Below are positions 11,468 to 21,341 of a DNA stretch of 64,000 bases, in pieces (positions within the stretch are counted from its first letter, which is position 1; every line of letters begins with the position of its first letter). The stretch is from Photobacterium sp. CCB-ST2H9 (GTDB taxonomy: Bacteria; Pseudomonadota; Gammaproteobacteria; Enterobacterales; Vibrionaceae). The position numbers were made by a program, and so were the translations under genes. Location: the NCBI RefSeq assembly GCF_023151555.2, contig NZ_CP100425.1:3286001-3350000 (forward strand). Direction: 5' to 3'. Under the pieces are notes generated by a model, which was not told where the DNA came from, did not search any database, and saw only the letters and a list, made by a program, of their open reading frames with translations.

Positions 11468-12038
11468 CCCCCAGCCTGCTCTCCACATGTCTCAGGGAGA
11501 CTCACGGGCTACAAAACGCGATCCTGATCAGCATTTCTTGTATGTGGAAAACAATTTCATTTGCACCATTTTGGTTCTGAACACTGGTTATTAAGCACAA
11601 CCCTCCAGCAATCCCTAAAATAATGTTATTCACCATGATCATAATATGATCAGGCTGTTCACAAACCTGGGGGGAACCAAATATAACCAAATAAAAACAA
11701 CAACTTATCATGTTTATGGAAATTTAATATTTTTGGGATAATGGGGATATCTTCAGAAGTGCACAGAGTTATGCACAAGCAGACAGCACATGTAATCAAC
11801 CGACTTACCCACAAGCCAGGAAGTGTGGATAAGTCTGTGCATCATACTATGCAACGAAACGATCGGGATGTGTTTGCAGCAGACTACAGGCAAGTATATC
11901 GCCCAGGTTCAGTGCATTAGATTCTGATTCGCGATCAAAGCAACAGGATAGCCCCAGGGCATTCTCATGCTTTGATTGTCATCATTGATTGGTCGCCAAT
12001 ACTTCTCAGTATGGGAGTACAGAGCATCTTCTTCTCAG
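11468..12038. other. Gene-free spacer with DnaA-box cluster, datA-like position
   Basis: No credible gene lies here; the only open frame over 60 codons (11502-11711, minus) has no family features. Three matches to TTWTNCACA are present: TTTTCCACA (11543-11551, minus), TTATGCACA (11769-11777, plus) and TTATCCACA (11824-11832, minus). One-mismatch copies occur at 11626-11634, 11805-11813 and 11836-11844. An AATCAA half-site (11794-11799) with TTA five bases on resembles an IHF site with spacing off by one. From memory, E. coli datA, the DnaA-titrating locus that promotes DnaA-ATP hydrolysis, also lies beside queG and a tRNA-Gly cluster. Function here is inference. Confidence 0.6.
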
Positions 12039-12063
12039 ACAAAAAAAACAACCTTACGGCTGT
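12039..12063 (-). terminator. Rho-independent terminator of the tRNA operon
   Basis: On the minus strand a 6-bp stem (ACAGCC / GGTTGT, one G-U pair) closed by a GTAA tetraloop is followed by eight T residues (12041-12048 read in reverse). It sits about 190 bp downstream of the last tRNA-Gly and points away from the array, so it probably ends the tRNA transcript. Confidence 0.7.
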
Positions 12064-12254
12064 CTTTCACTGATTCAGGATGATGTTGATTTCTGCTCAC
12101 GAATACTGTCATGAGCTGAGGTGGCCCGGACATTGTCCTGTTGAACCTCACGAGGCAAAGTTCAACCGGCCTCAAAGACAATTACTTCACAGTAATGTTT
12201 TGATTCTACAGATTTGAAATGCTCAAACTGAGAGCTTCCTAATCGGTAGGAAGT

Positions 12255-12330
12255 TGGAGCGACACACGAGGTTCGAACTCGTGACCTCAACCTTGGCAAG
12301 GTTGCGCTCTACCAACTGAGCTAGTGTCGC
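12255..12330 (-). tRNA. tRNA-Gly(GCC) copy 1
   Basis: 76 nt including encoded CCA. The acceptor stem GCGACAC/GTGTCGC, the TAGCTCAGTTGGTAGAGC D-arm, anticodon GCC in TTGCCAA, and a T-arm with GTTCGAA are all intact. It is the promoter-distal member of the leftward array. Confidence 0.97.
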
Positions 12331-12382
12331 ATCTCTGTCTTCACCGTCGGGCACGATGACAGCCGCTTTTTCAAGCTTAATT

Positions 12383-12458
12383 TGGAGCGACACACGAGGT
12401 TCGAACTCGTGACCTCAACCTTGGCAAGGTTGCGCTCTACCAACTGAGCTAGTGTCGC
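12383..12458 (-). tRNA. tRNA-Gly(GCC) copy 2
   Basis: Identical in sequence to copy 1, 76 nt with CCA. It is separated from its neighbours by about 52 bp of near-identical spacer, giving a period of 128-129 bp with copies 3 and 4. Confidence 0.97.
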
Positions 12459-12511
12459 ATCTTCGTTTCATCGTCAGGCACGATGACAGCCGCTTTTTCA
12501 AGCTTAGAATT

Positions 12512-12587
12512 TGGAGCGACACACGAGGTTCGAACTCGTGACCTCAACCTTGGCAAGGTTGCGCTCTACCAACTGAGCTAGTGTCGC
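12512..12587 (-). tRNA. tRNA-Gly(GCC) copy 3
   Basis: Identical to copy 1, 76 nt with encoded CCA. The spacer (containing GACAGCCGCTTTTTCAAGC) is shared with copies 2 and 4, showing tandem duplication of gene plus spacer. Confidence 0.97.
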
Positions 12588-12640
12588 ATCTTCGTTTCAT
12601 CGTCAGGCACGATGACAGCCGCTTTTTCAAGCTTAGAATT

Positions 12641-12716
12641 TGGAGCGACACACGAGGTTCGAACTCGTGACCTCAACCTTGGCAAGGTTGCGCTCTACCA
12701 ACTGAGCTAGTGTCGC
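12641..12716 (-). tRNA. tRNA-Gly(GCC) copy 4
   Basis: Identical to copy 1, 76 nt with encoded CCA. It is the last member of the Gly-only run; upstream, the array alternates fMet and Gly. Confidence 0.97.
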
Positions 12717-12738
12717 ATATTTTCTTAAAAAAGAAAAT

Positions 12739-12815
<77 letters not shown>

Positions 12816-12872
12816 TCCGTATTGTTTCACCGTTTATATGGTGATATCCGCTTATCTAATAAGCATAGATTC

Positions 12873-12948
12873 TGGAGCGACACACGAGGTTCGAACTCGT
12901 GACCTCAACCTTGGCAAGGTTGCGCTCTACCAACTGAGCTAGTGTCGC
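12873..12948 (-). tRNA. tRNA-Gly(GCC) copy 5
   Basis: Identical to copy 1. It lies between fMet copies 1 and 2, with a spacer differing slightly from those of the other units. Confidence 0.97.
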
Positions 12949-12988
12949 ATCTCGACAATCTGACCTGAGTCAGATCATCTGAATTCGT

Positions 12989-13065
<77 letters not shown>

Positions 13066-13120
13066 TCCGTATTGTCTCACCGTTGGGCACGATGACAGCC
13101 GCTTTTTCAAGCTGAGAATC

Positions 13121-13196
13121 TGGAGCGACACACGAGGTTCGAACTCGTGACCTCAACCTTGGCAAGGTTGCGCTCTACCAACTGAGCTAGTGTCGC
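13121..13196 (-). tRNA. tRNA-Gly(GCC) copy 6
   Basis: Identical to copy 1, 76 nt with CCA, inside the 248-bp fMet-Gly repeat. Confidence 0.97.
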
Positions 13197-13236
13197 ATCT
13201 CGACAATCTGACCTGAGTCAAATCATCTGAATTCGT

Positions 13237-13313
<77 letters not shown>

Positions 13314-13368
13314 TCCGTATTGTCTCACCGTTGGGCACGATGACAGCCGCTTTTTCAAGCTGAGAATC

Positions 13369-13494
13369 TGGAGCGACACACGAGGTTCGAACTCGTGACC
13401 TCAACCTTGGCAAGGTTGCGCTCTACCAACTGAGGTTCGAACTCGTGACCTCAACCTTGGCAAGGTTGCGCTCTACCAACTGAGCTAGTGTCGC
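13369..13494 (-). tRNA. Aberrant tRNA-Gly(GCC) with 50-bp internal tandem duplication
   Basis: Both ends match a normal tRNA-Gly (5' GCGACAC, 3' GTGTCGC plus TCCA), but the gene is 126 nt instead of 76. A 50-bp segment covering most of the D-arm, the anticodon arm and most of the T-arm is repeated (units start at 13382 and 13432 on the plus strand). The junction lies at a CTC shared by the D-arm (GCTCAG) and T-arm (CCTCGT), so slippage or recombination at a 3-nt microhomology explains it. Both anticodon arms read GCC. Probably non-functional, though an unusual fold or processing cannot be excluded. Confidence 0.9.
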
Positions 13495-13534
13495 ATCTCG
13501 ACAATCTGACCTGTGTCAAATCATCTGAATTCGT

Positions 13535-13611
<77 letters not shown>

Positions 13612-13663
13612 TCCGAAAACACTGAAAAGCAAACTAAAACATTATTGCCTTTCGAGGCTGCGC

Positions 13664-13691
13664 ATTATACGAGGAAAAAAGGCGGATGCAA
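13664..13691 (-). promoter_or_regulatory. Promoter of the tRNA operon
   Basis: Minus-strand TTGCAT (-35, 13686-13691), a 16-bp spacer and a perfect TATAAT (-10, 13664-13669), followed by a GC-rich discriminator (GCGCAGCC) typical of stringently controlled stable-RNA promoters. The spacer overlaps the T-run and stem of the orn terminator. Confidence 0.75.
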
Positions 13692-13717
13692 TACTTCTGC
13701 AAAAAAAACTCCGCCTT
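13676..13717 (-). terminator. Rho-independent terminator of orn
   Basis: Minus strand: GGCGGA pairs with TCCGCC around a loop of about 23 nt and is followed by six T residues. It lies 25 bp after the orn stop and overlaps the -35 and spacer of the tRNA promoter. Confidence 0.6.
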
Positions 13718-13741
13718 CCCGCTCAAGCGCTCATTAAAGCA

Positions 13742-14287
13742 TCAGATTTTAAAAATTTGCTCACGATAATAACGTAGTTCCGCAATGGATTCGCGAATAT
13801 CATCCAGCGCCAGATGGCTGCCTTGTTTGTGAAAGCCGTCCAAAACTTCAGGTTTCCAGCGACGCGTCAGTTCTTTCAGCGTGCTGACATCCAGATAACG
13901 GTAATGGAAGTATGCTTCCAGTTCCGGCATATGGCGATACAGGAATCGGCGATCCTGTCCAATGCTGTTCCCGCAAATCGGAGACTTGCCCTGCGGAACC
14001 CACTGTTCAAGAAATGCAATGGTCTGACGAACCGCTTCCTGCTCATCAATCTGACTTTGCTGCACACGCGCCACCAGCCCGCTGCCGGTATGCGTATTGG
14101 TGCACCACTCATCCATTTTGGCCAGTTCAGCTTCCGGTTGATGAATGGCCAGCACCGGTCCCTCTGCCAGGATATTGAGCTGTGCATCGGTCACAATGGT
14201 CGCAATTTCAATGATTTTGTGAGTATCCGGGTCCAGACCTGTCATTTCCAGATCGATCCAAATCAGATTCTGATCGCTGATTGTCAT
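13742..14287 (-). CDS. orn: Oligoribonuclease
   Basis: 181-residue DEDDh 3'-5' exonuclease that degrades RNA dinucleotides, including pGpG from cyclic-di-GMP breakdown. Exo [12 protein letters not shown] (Asp12, Glu14), Exo II around [11 protein letters not shown], and Exo [21 protein letters not shown] are intact. Divergent from rsgA, as in E. coli, and followed by the tRNA operon on the same strand. Confidence 0.97.
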   Translation of the reverse strand: MTISDQNLIWIDLEMTGLDPDTHKIIEIATIVTDAQLNILAEGPVLAIHQPEAELAKMDEWCTNTHTGSGLVARVQQSQIDEQEAVRQTIAFLEQWVPQGKSPICGNSIGQDRRFLYRHMPELEAYFHYRYLDVSTLKELTRRWKPEVLDGFHKQGSHLALDDIRESIAELRYYREQIFKI

Positions 14288-14367
14288 TGGAAGTTGCCTA
14301 TTTGATGACTAAAGCATGTATCATACTTAGCCTGAAGTGAAAGCCAACCAAACTGAACGATATTCTT

Positions 14368-15420
14368 GTGGCAAAAAAGAAAAAGCTGACTAAAGGTCAG
14401 AGCCGACGTGTCCGCTCTAACCAAAACAAGCGCCTGAAACACGGTGCAGAAGATGTCCAGTGGGATGAAGCCCTGCTGGAAAGCGCCCGTGAAGGCCTGG
14501 TGATCACCCGTTTCGGCCAGCATGCCGATGTTGAGGATCCGGAGACCGGTGACATCCACCGCTGCAACCTGCGTCGCAGCATTCAGAGTCTGGTCTCCGG
14601 CGACCGGGTCGTCTGGCGTCCGGGGGTCGAAGCCCTGCAGGGCATCGCCGGCGTGGTGGAAGCCGTCCATGAACGGACTTCCGTACTGACACGTCCCGAC
14701 TACTATGACGGCGTGAAACCAGTGGCGGCGAACGTTGATCGCATTATCATCGTCTCTTCTGTCCTGCCGGAACTGTCGCTGAACATCATCGACCGGTACC
14801 TGGTTGCTTCAGAAACTGTCGGAATTGAGCCGCTGATTGTGCTGAACAAGGTCGATTTGCTGGATGACGACAAGCGCCAGCAGGTCGAGAAGACACTGTC
14901 GCTGTATCGTGATATTGGCTACGAAGTGCGCTATGTCAGTACCATGACGGGTGAAGGTCTGGAAACGCTGAAAGCCGATCTGAAAGATCACATCAGCATC
15001 TTTGCCGGACAGTCTGGCGTCGGAAAATCGAGTCTGGTCAATGCTCTGATGCCAGAAGTCGAAGCGGAAACCGGTGAAGTTTCAGAAAACTCTGGTCTGG
15101 GTCAGCACACCACCACGGCAGCCCGGTTATATCACTTTGCCGACGGCGGTGACTTGATTGACTCGCCCGGGGTTCGTGAATTTGGCCTCTGGCATCTGGA
15201 GCCGGAACAAGTCACTAAAGCTTTTGTCGAATTCAGTGATTATCTGGGGGGCTGTAAGTTCCGTGACTGTAAGCACAAAGACGATCCGGGCTGCCTGCTG
15301 CGCGAAGCGCTGGAAGATGGCAAAATCAGCCAGGAACGATTCGACAGCTACCATAAAATCATTGACAGTATGTCGGAAAACATTGCGAACCGTCAGTTTT
15401 CCCGCAACAAGCAAAATTAA
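14368..15420 (+). CDS. rsgA: RsgA, small ribosomal subunit biogenesis GTPase
   Basis: 350-residue circularly permuted GTPase that acts late in 30S maturation. An N-terminal OB fold (about 45-110) precedes the G domain in permuted order: G4 NKVD, then G1 GQSGVGKSS, then G3 [10 protein letters not shown]-terminal zinc motif [14 protein letters not shown] follows. The start is GTG at 14368, giving the typical basic [14 protein letters not shown]; no nearer ATG fits. Confidence 0.96.
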   Translation: MAKKKKLTKGQSRRVRSNQNKRLKHGAEDVQWDEALLESAREGLVITRFGQHADVEDPETGDIHRCNLRRSIQSLVSGDRVVWRPGVEALQGIAGVVEAVHERTSVLTRPDYYDGVKPVAANVDRIIIVSSVLPELSLNIIDRYLVASETVGIEPLIVLNKVDLLDDDKRQQVEKTLSLYRDIGYEVRYVSTMTGEGLETLKADLKDHISIFAGQSGVGKSSLVNALMPEVEAETGEVSENSGLGQHTTTAARLYHFADGGDLIDSPGVREFGLWHLEPEQVTKAFVEFSDYLGGCKFRDCKHKDDPGCLLREALEDGKISQERFDSYHKIIDSMSENIANRQFSRNKQN

Positions 15421-15563
15421 GCCGTCATTTTGCGAACGGGCTTCCTCTTCCGGGAGCATTGCCTGACTTGGTCCGTGAATTCGGATAGAATTCGCTGCCC
15501 GGGTCAGCGTCGCATCAAGTGACAGACCAAGTGATTGATTTGTAATAGATTTGGGATCTTATT

Positions 15564-16466
15564 GTGAGCGATAACCTGAAAATTGGCCTGCAATACTGCG
15601 CGCCGAAACACGCCCTGACCCGTCTGGCAGGCAAGCTGGCTGATCTGAAAGGCGGCTTTGTCACAACAGCGGTCATCCGTTGGTTTATCAACCGCTACAA
15701 AGTCGATATGTCCGAAGCGCGTCACGAAGACCCGGCATATTATGCTAGCTTCAACGACTTTTTTGTTCGTGAGCTGAAAGAAGACGCACGCCCGTTAAAT
15801 GAAGAAAACGACGTCTTCTGCCACCCGGCAGATGCCTGCGTCAGCCAGCTTGGTCCGATTGAAAAAGGCCAGTTAATTCAGGCGAAAGGACACACCTACG
15901 AGGCCGTGGAACTACTGGGCGGCGATCAGACCCTGGCCGATGAGTTTGCCGACGGTGAATTCGCAACGCTGTATCTGTCACCACGGGATTATCACCGTGT
16001 TCACATGCCCTGTGACGGTACCCTGCGCCAGATGATTTATGTACCGGGCGATCTGTTCTCGGTCAATCCGCTGACCGCAGAGAACGTCCCAAACCTGTTT
16101 GCCCGCAACGAACGTGTGGTCTGTATTTTTGACACCGAATTCGGTCCGATCGCTCAGGTGCTGGTTGGTGCCACCATCGTGGGCAGCATCGAAACCGTCT
16201 GGGCCGGTACGATTGCACCGCCACGTGGCCCGATCGTGCGCCGCTGGGATTATCCTGCTGAAGGCGAGCAGGCCATCACCCTGAAAAAAGGTGAGGAAAT
16301 GGGCCGCTTCAAGCTGGGATCGACCGTGATTAACCTGTTCCCGAAAGACATGGTCAGCTTCGAGCCATCTTTGGCACCGAATGTTCCGACCCGCATGGGT
16401 GAAGCCTATGCCCGTCTGAAATCGGTTCCGGCCGCACAGTCCGAAGAGACTGCCAGCAACGCCTGA
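15564..16466 (+). CDS. psd: Phosphatidylserine decarboxylase proenzyme
   Basis: 300-residue inner-membrane enzyme that makes phosphatidylethanolamine. The LGST self-cleavage site (residues 251-254) supplies the pyruvoyl group from Ser253. The family blocks [32 protein letters not shown] and [13 protein letters not shown] are present. The start is GTG at 15564, giving [11 protein letters not shown]. It follows rsgA, the conserved order, with a good terminator downstream. Confidence 0.96.
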   Translation: MSDNLKIGLQYCAPKHALTRLAGKLADLKGGFVTTAVIRWFINRYKVDMSEARHEDPAYYASFNDFFVRELKEDARPLNEENDVFCHPADACVSQLGPIEKGQLIQAKGHTYEAVELLGGDQTLADEFADGEFATLYLSPRDYHRVHMPCDGTLRQMIYVPGDLFSVNPLTAENVPNLFARNERVVCIFDTEFGPIAQVLVGATIVGSIETVWAGTIAPPRGPIVRRWDYPAEGEQAITLKKGEEMGRFKLGSTVINLFPKDMVSFEPSLAPNVPTRMGEAYARLKSVPAAQSEETASNA

Positions 16467-16487
16467 TCGATCCGGCACGCAAAACAG

Positions 16488-16516
16488 AAAGGGACGGGCA
16501 TACTCGTCCCTTTTTT
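16488..16516 (+). terminator. Rho-independent terminator after psd
   Basis: Stem AAGGGACG/CGTCCCTT with an 8-nt loop and a run of six T residues, about 20 bp after the psd stop. Confidence 0.85.
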
Positions 16517-16600
16517 GATCGCGGTTTTTGATCTCCTCCCCTATGCATCTGCATGAAACTGTTATGCTGTTTCTGTCTGCCCATTCAGAGAACACAGGGA

Positions 16601-18016
16601 ATGCCGGAATTATCTTTATCACAACTGCTGAAGCTACTGTTTGCATTTGGCCTGCCATTTGCCCTGTTGCAAATTCCCACCGCATCGCTGCCGCTGGACG
16701 GGCTGACCCTGATCCAACACCGTTTGCTGGCGATTTTCGTCATGGCCGCACTGCTCTGGGTTTTGGAGCCCGTGCCGGTCTATGCCACCTCGCTGCTCAT
16801 TATTGTGCTGGAGCTGGTGCTGCTCTCCGATCAGAGCCTGCTTACCTTCCGTCATTCAGCCGGTGATACACCGCTTGGCGAACTGCTTCCCTATACGGAT
16901 ATCTTTCACGCCTTTGCCTCGCCGATTATCATGCTGTTTCTGGGCGGTTTTGCGCTGGCCATTGCAGCTGCAAAATACCGTTTGGATACCAATCTGGCCC
17001 GGGTGCTGCTCCGCCCCTTTGGCAATGAACCCCGCTATATCATGCTGGGGCTGATGCTGATCACCGCAATTTTTTCGATGTTTATGTCCAATACCGCCAC
17101 GACGGTCATGATGCTGGCCCTGCTGGCGCCGATTCTGGCTGCCGTGCCCAAGGAGGATACCGGTGTCAAAGCACTGGTACTGGCTGTTCCGGTCGCGGCC
17201 AACACCGGCGGCATCGCAACCCCGATTGGGACGCCGCCCAATGCCATTGCCCTGCAGTACCTGAGCGGAGAGCACAGTATCAGTTTCCTCAACTGGATGG
17301 CGATTGGCCTGCCCTTTGTCCTGATTCAGCTCGGTCTGGCCTGGTGGCTGCTGCAACGCCTGTTTCCGGCCCGGCTGGAAACCCTGGAACTGCGGCTGGA
17401 AGGTCAGTTTCAGCGCAGCTGGCAGGCCTGGGTGGTGTATCTGACGTTCGGTGCAACCATCCTGCTCTGGCTGACCACAGCGCTGCATGGCATGAATGCT
17501 TATGTAGTCGCCCTGATCCCGCTCACCATCTTCGCTCTGACCGGCATTATCGGCAAAGAAGAGCTGAAACTGTTTAACTGGGATGTGCTCTGGCTGGTCG
17601 CCGGGGGGATTGCAATCGGGATGGCGCTTGAGAAAACCGGGCTGGCCCGGCAGCTGGCGCACGCCATTGATTACGAAGCTTTGCCATCGCTGCTGATTCT
17701 GGTTTTCCTGTCATTCTTGTGCTGGCTGATGGCAAATTTCATGTCGAACACAGCAACAGCGAACCTGCTGATGCCGATTGGAGCCGCCATCGCCACCTCA
17801 GTTCCGGCGCTGGCGAATGCCGGCGGTCTGCCCGCCATGCTGGTGATCCTGGCCTTTTCGGCCTCGCTGGGCATGGTGCTGCCCGTCTCGACACCGCCCA
17901 ATTCCCTGGCTTATTCCACCGGATTGTTTGACAGCCGGGACATGATGAAAATTGGCCTGCTGGCCGGACTCAGCGGACTGACGCTTCTCTATATGGCAGC
18001 GTTACTGATTTTATGA
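16601..18016 (+). CDS. SLC13/DASS-family sodium-coupled anion transporter
   Basis: 471-residue inner-membrane carrier with about 11-12 hydrophobic segments. Two SNT motifs mark the inverted repeats: SNTATTVMML and SNTATANLLMPIG, with ATPIGTPPN and VSTPPNSLAY as the paired signature loops of the family. Members move dicarboxylates, citrate or sulfate with sodium; the substrate cannot be told here. I prefer ATG 16601 (MPELSLSQ). An ATG at 16553 would add 16 residues that look non-native. Confidence 0.85.
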   Translation: MPELSLSQLLKLLFAFGLPFALLQIPTASLPLDGLTLIQHRLLAIFVMAALLWVLEPVPVYATSLLIIVLELVLLSDQSLLTFRHSAGDTPLGELLPYTDIFHAFASPIIMLFLGGFALAIAAAKYRLDTNLARVLLRPFGNEPRYIMLGLMLITAIFSMFMSNTATTVMMLALLAPILAAVPKEDTGVKALVLAVPVAANTGGIATPIGTPPNAIALQYLSGEHSISFLNWMAIGLPFVLIQLGLAWWLLQRLFPARLETLELRLEGQFQRSWQAWVVYLTFGATILLWLTTALHGMNAYVVALIPLTIFALTGIIGKEELKLFNWDVLWLVAGGIAIGMALEKTGLARQLAHAIDYEALPSLLILVFLSFLCWLMANFMSNTATANLLMPIGAAIATSVPALANAGGLPAMLVILAFSASLGMVLPVSTPPNSLAYSTGLFDSRDMMKIGLLAGLSGLTLLYMAALLIL

Positions 18017-18192
18017 ATGATAGCGAAGAGACAGGCGACACACTTCCTGAATCAGGATCACATCCTAACAATAGGCCTGCGAATTTCGCGTCAAGCTGAA
18101 ATCAGTTTCGCTGATAATTACGGGTGACTCACTAATATTCGCTCGGCCCTCCGTCGGGATGAGAAGGGCAGGGACAGACCCGGAATTGCAGT

Positions 18193-20076
18193 ATGAAATT
18201 CACGATAAAGCTAAAAATACAGGTAGCGATCGCTGCCATCATTGCCACGGTCAGTGCGATCCAAACTGGCATTTCAATTTCTCAGCTCCGTCAGGAAACC
18301 ACCAGCGAAGTCAATGCTCAGATGAGCGCCATCGGTGCCGCGACCGGGGACTATATTGCCGACTGGCTGAATGCCCGCCGCGATATGCTGCTGGCCAATC
18401 TGCCGCTGATTGCGACAGACAGCAACGTTGACCGGGAGCTGCTGCTGACCAAGCATGCCGGGAACTTTCTGTCGGTCTATGCAGGCTTTGCCGATGGCAG
18501 TATTGCTTACGGTGATAAAGCGGAGGACTGGCCTGCCGATTATGACCCGCGCACCCGCCCCTGGTATCAGGACGCCATCAAATCCAGCAAACTGATCCTG
18601 ACCGAACCCTATCAGGATTTTGATGGCAGCCTGGTCGTCAGCTTCGCCCGCTCCTTCAGCGGCGAGCGTCGGGGGGTTCTGGCAGCCGATCTGACCGTCA
18701 CCCACATCATCGATAAAATCCTCGGCCTCAAACTGGACAATGCCGGCTTCGCCTTCCTGATCGACGGCAACAATACGCTGGTCGCCTATCAGGACGCCTC
18801 GCTCAGCCGCAAACCGCTGACTCAGCTGGATGATGAGCTGACATCCGGTTTCATCCGTAGCCTGACCGGCAGTCAGCAGGTCGCCGAGTTCCACTTTAAT
18901 CAAGACGATCAGGATAAACTGATCCTGATCGCCCCGATTGCCGGGACCGACTGGTCCGTAGGGATAGTTCAGGATAAAGGGCTGGCCTATGCCGCCATCG
19001 GAAAAACCCTGTCTTTCACCCTCCTGGCTTCACTGCTGATGTACGCTGTGATTGCCATCCTGGCCAGTCTGATCATCAACAGCCTGCTCCGCCCGCTGAA
19101 CGAACTGAACCGCTCGGTGCATGCCCTGACTCAGGGGAACGGCGATCTGACCCAGCGCATTGAGATTCAGCGCATGGATGAGGTCGGTGAACTGGCTGAG
19201 AACATGAACCTGTTCCTCAGTCAGCTGCAGCAGATGATCAAAGGGATTGTCGCGCGTTCCCACAACCTCAGTGAGCAGGCCGGACAGTCTTACCATCAGG
19301 CGCGCCAGGCTTCAGAGCGGGTCAACGGCCAGCAGGGGGAGATCAATCAGATCGCAACTGCCATTCATGAAATGTCAGCCACCGCGGCAGAAGTCGCCAG
19401 CCATGCCGAACTGACCGCCGCCGCCGCGCAATCTTCCACCAGCGCCTGCGATCAGGGACAGGCCGTTATCAGTCAGAACCGCGAAGCCATTGTCTCACTG
19501 GCCAATCAGGTTCAGGAAGCGGCCAGTGTGATTCAGGCACTGGAAGCAAATGCGCAGGATATTAACCATATTCTTGCTACCATTCAGGGGATTGCCGAGC
19601 AAACCAACCTGCTGGCACTCAATGCAGCCATCGAAGCAGCCCGTGCCGGGGAACAGGGTCGCGGTTTCGCCGTGGTCGCCGATGAAGTTCGGGTGCTGAG
19701 CCAGCGCACCCACGATTCCACCGAAGAAATCCGCGCCATGATTGAGACCCTGCAGAACAATACCCGTCAGGCCGTCGACAGCATGGGCGCCAGCACCGAT
19801 CTGGCAGGACAGAGCGTGGACTATGCTCAGGCAGCCAGCGACAGTTTGACGCAGATCACCCGAGCGATCGGGGAAATTTCTGATATGGCGACCCAAATCG
19901 CCAGCGCCGCGGAGGAGCAGCGCGCGGTGAGTGAAGACATCAGCCGCAACACCCAGACCATCCGTGATGTGTCGGACCATCTGGCAACCCAGACGCAGGA
20001 TGTCAGCCACAGTGCCCAGGGCATGAGTCAGGCGGCCGAAGCGATGCGGGCAGACGTCTCGCGCTTCAAAATTTAA
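18193..20076 (+). CDS. Methyl-accepting chemotaxis protein with dCache sensor
   Basis: 627-residue chemoreceptor. Membrane segment 1 is at about residues 8-30 and is followed by a periplasmic dCache domain with [12 protein letters not shown] and [17 protein letters not shown]. Membrane segment 2 is at about 278-300, then HAMP ([21 protein letters not shown]) and the cytoplasmic signalling domain with the hairpin tip [20 protein letters not shown]. It probably senses amino acids or small organic ligands, as many dCache receptors do; the ligand is unknown. Monocistronic, with a strong terminator. Confidence 0.9.
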   Translation: MKFTIKLKIQVAIAAIIATVSAIQTGISISQLRQETTSEVNAQMSAIGAATGDYIADWLNARRDMLLANLPLIATDSNVDRELLLTKHAGNFLSVYAGFADGSIAYGDKAEDWPADYDPRTRPWYQDAIKSSKLILTEPYQDFDGSLVVSFARSFSGERRGVLAADLTVTHIIDKILGLKLDNAGFAFLIDGNNTLVAYQDASLSRKPLTQLDDELTSGFIRSLTGSQQVAEFHFNQDDQDKLILIAPIAGTDWSVGIVQDKGLAYAAIGKTLSFTLLASLLMYAVIAILASLIINSLLRPLNELNRSVHALTQGNGDLTQRIEIQRMDEVGELAENMNLFLSQLQQMIKGIVARSHNLSEQAGQSYHQARQASERVNGQQGEINQIATAIHEMSATAAEVASHAELTAAAAQSSTSACDQGQAVISQNREAIVSLANQVQEAASVIQALEANAQDINHILATIQGIAEQTNLLALNAAIEAARAGEQGRGFAVVADEVRVLSQRTHDSTEEIRAMIETLQNNTRQAVDSMGASTDLAGQSVDYAQAASDSLTQITRAIGEISDMATQIASAAEEQRAVSEDISRNTQTIRDVSDHLATQTQDVSHSAQGMSQAAEAMRADVSRFKI

Positions 20077-20097
20077 GTTCACTCACCACAACTTTCC

Positions 20098-20125
20098 CGG
20101 CCAGCCTGACGCTGGCCGTTTTTTT
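20098..20125 (+). terminator. Rho-independent terminator after the chemoreceptor gene
   Basis: Stem CGGCCAGC/GCTGGCCG with loop CTGAC and seven T residues. Confidence 0.9.
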
Positions 20126-20235
20126 ATGCTTGCCCCCGCCTTCGTCCCATACCATTTCCCGGCGCTTTCCTGCATGATATGCGCCCTGTCCGAACGACAC
20201 TCTGTCATCACGCTAATTTTTCGATAAGGATTTTC

Positions 20236-21123
20236 ATGGGCTACGAATGGCTGGCGCTGGCGGCTGCCTCACTCTGGGCAGTCAGCAGTTTAATCTCCGT
20301 GACACCTTCCCGTCATCTGGGCGCCTTTGCCTACAGCCGCTGGCGCATGGCTTGCGTCACCCTGATGCTGTCGGTCATGGCGCTGCTCAACGGCGGCTGG
20401 TCGACGGTTTCCTGGGATATCTCACTGGTGATGGCCTTATCAGGTCTGATCGGTATCTTTATCGGAGATACTGCCCTGTTCGCCTGCTTTAACCGCATGG
20501 GCCCGCGCCGCGCCGGTCTGCTGTTTTCCTGCCACGCGGTCTTCTCGGCCCTACTGGGCATCTGGCTGTTCGATGAAACTTTGCTGGGCTGGAAACTGGC
20601 GGGCGCTGTGCTGGTCTTTGCCGGGGTGGTGACCGCGATTCTGTTTGGTCAGAAAAGCCAGAAGCACCAGATTGAAGCCATGACCGGCAGTCTGGGAATC
20701 GCGGTTATCCTCGGATTGACCGCCGCACTGTGTCAGTCGCTGGGCGCCATCATTGCCAAACCGGCGATGCAAACGGCTTTAGACCCGGTCGCCGCCTCAG
20801 CCATTCGGATGGCAACAGCCTTTGGCGCACACAGTGTGCTTCGGCTGAGCGGCGCGAAAATTGCCCGGCCCTTGCAGCCCATCACGCTGCCGATCCTCGG
20901 CATGGTCGCCCTGAACGGCTTTCTAGCCATGGCTGTCGGGATGACGCTGATTTTATTTGCCTTACAGCACGGCGATGTCGGCATGGTCGCGCTGCTGTCA
21001 TCCACCACACCGATTCTGATCCTGCCGCTTTTATGGATGTACACCCGCCACCGGCCACCGGGCGCAGCCTGGCTGGGCGCACTGCTGGCCGTAGTCGGCA
21101 CCGGGCTGATCCTCGGTCACTGA
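20236..21123 (+). CDS. EamA/DMT-family permease
   Basis: 295-residue inner-membrane protein with ten predicted hydrophobic segments in two EamA repeats, starting MGYEWLALAAASLWAVSS. ISVTPSRHLGAFAYSRWR and GDTALFACFNRMGPRRAG are typical of this branch of the drug/metabolite transporter superfamily. Substrate unknown. The start at 20236 has AAGGA seven bases upstream; an in-frame ATG at 20179 would add a non-membrane tail and is less likely. It is the last backbone gene before the AT-rich island. Confidence 0.85.
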   Translation: MGYEWLALAAASLWAVSSLISVTPSRHLGAFAYSRWRMACVTLMLSVMALLNGGWSTVSWDISLVMALSGLIGIFIGDTALFACFNRMGPRRAGLLFSCHAVFSALLGIWLFDETLLGWKLAGAVLVFAGVVTAILFGQKSQKHQIEAMTGSLGIAVILGLTAALCQSLGAIIAKPAMQTALDPVAASAIRMATAFGAHSVLRLSGAKIARPLQPITLPILGMVALNGFLAMAVGMTLILFALQHGDVGMVALLSSTTPILILPLLWMYTRHRPPGAAWLGALLAVVGTGLILGH

Positions 21124-21341
21124 ATGCCCGGCCGGGTGCCGGATGAAATGACGTAAACTAAGCTCCAAGTCATTAGAACTGTTATAGCTAATCTGAGGCT
21201 CCCCCCTATTTTAGGGGGCCTGACAAACGTCCATGTATTGGCTTAATCGGGAGGAGGTCACACCCACTAAGCAACGGACATGGTAGATGTAGCAATACAC
21301 ACCTACCTCCATATACTTGCAATTCCGAGCAAGATTATTGA
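21124..21341. other. Non-coding junction with two hairpins
   Basis: No gene seen. A GC-rich inverted repeat CCCCCTA-TTT-TAGGGGG lies at about 21212-21228. A nested inverted repeat follows at 21231-21283: CCATGT pairs with ACATGG, GCTTA with TAAGC, and GGG with CCC inside. Base composition changes from GC-rich to AT-rich here, so this is probably the left junction of the accessory island. Confidence 0.45.

Noticed and set aside
11502-11711. 69-codon minus-strand frame in the queG-tRNA spacer
   Set aside because: No family features and it overlaps DnaA-box sequences; treated as non-coding.
12222-12252. CTTCCTA/TAGGAAG hairpin just after the last tRNA-Gly as terminator
   Set aside because: No T-run on the minus strand; the stem with eight T residues at 12039-12063 is a better terminator.
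18274-20082. Long minus-strand frames opposite the chemoreceptor gene
   Set aside because: They mirror the repetitive Ala/Glu-rich coding of the signalling domain and have no signals of their own.
21225-21240. GCCTGACAAACG resembling an attC left end
   Set aside because: One mismatch to the core site and no partner site in the next 150 bp.
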